In this document: in pieces, positions 63,899-64,000 of the stretch
Position numbering within the stretch: the stretch's first letter is position 1
How the letters are laid out: every line of letters begins with the position of its first letter
Assembly (NCBI GenBank): GCA_027704905.1
Contig: CM051001.1
Span: forward strand, 36,805,565 to 36,869,564
Length of the DNA: 64,000 bases
From: Muraenolepis orangiensis
Lineage: Eukaryota > Chordata > Actinopteri > Gadiformes > Muraenolepididae
Direction of reading: 5' to 3'
Translations under genes and position numbers: made by a program
The notes under the pieces: model-generated
Told to the model about the DNA's origin: nothing
Seen by the model: the letters and a program-made list of their open reading frames with translations, nothing else
Database searches by the model: none

Positions 63899-64000
63899 AG
63901 GTGGAGTTTGGGCAGGGGGGGCATTGCCCCCCCAAGTGGCTGAAATATGTTACTGAATCGAGTCTAAAATCGAGTCTACAATAGTTCCAATCCAAATATT
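63899..64000 (-). repeat. Inverted copy of the repeat at 14660-14730
   Basis: TGGCTGAAATATGTTACTGA...AGTTCCAATCCAAATATT is the reverse complement of 14660-14720 with small changes. CATTGCCCCCCC marks the shared end. The element runs off the window. Confidence 0.75.

Overview
The window looks like a piece of a ray-finned (teleost) fish genome, assembled with one 1,000-base N gap at 7199-8198. The evidence is multi-exon, phase-1 immunoglobulin-domain genes with GT-AG introns, dense (AC)n and (TAG)n microsatellites, and transposon families typical of fish: Maui/L2 LINEs ending in (ATT)n or in the TAAGTCGC...GGATA hairpin tail, CR1/Rex1-type LINEs, BEL/Pao, Ty1/copia and Ty3/gypsy elements, pogo/Tigger, and several hAT families. 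No bacterial genes, rRNA or tRNA genes, or CRISPR arrays were seen.

The only convincing host genes are three tandem, same-strand paralogues of a CD2/SLAM-family-like leukocyte receptor: copy A (15173-18311), copy B (50297-53317) and copy C (57400-63162). Each follows the plan signal-peptide exon, IgV exon, IgC2 exon, small two-cysteine exon, transmembrane exon, cytoplasmic exon, with all junctions in phase 1. Each carries a different lesion. A lacks a usable exon 4 acceptor and the ITIM-coding part of exon 6, but still predicts a frame-consistent protein of about 250 residues. B keeps every exon, including an ITIM-like tail, but has a one-base deletion in the signal-peptide exon. C has a LINE in intron 2, a stop in exon 4, a stop right after the transmembrane segment and only a remnant of exon 6. 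A second, weaker host signal is three exons of an uncharacterised multi-copy fish gene at 5330-6890.

Layout. 1-7198: a decayed copia element (216-4882), a ZBED/hAT scrap and the uncharacterised exons. 8199-14570: a broken CR1/Rex1-like LINE interrupted by a Maui/L2 LINE, then a hAT end. 14570-18960: receptor copy A with a hAT in intron 1. 18960-21595: non-coding, with one possible solo LTR. 21596-37974: a four-level nest in which a pogo element contains an L2 LINE, which contains a BEL/Pao element, which contains a CR1/Rex1-like LINE. 38111-42952: hAT pieces, a LINE tail and an internally deleted gypsy element with integrase upstream of reverse transcriptase. 43190-48660: a second four-level nest (gypsy, LINE, hAT, L2 tail). 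48690-49946: an L2 fragment and a (TAG)n tract. 50060-54000: copy B. 54024-56540: hAT elements, one inside another. 56540-63820: copy C with a nearly full-length antisense LINE.

The receptor duplicates act as internal controls: sequence missing from one copy shows the empty site for an insertion in another. This fixes the boundaries and target-site duplications of two insertions with good certainty. All family names come from recognising motifs in the translated sequence; no database search was run.
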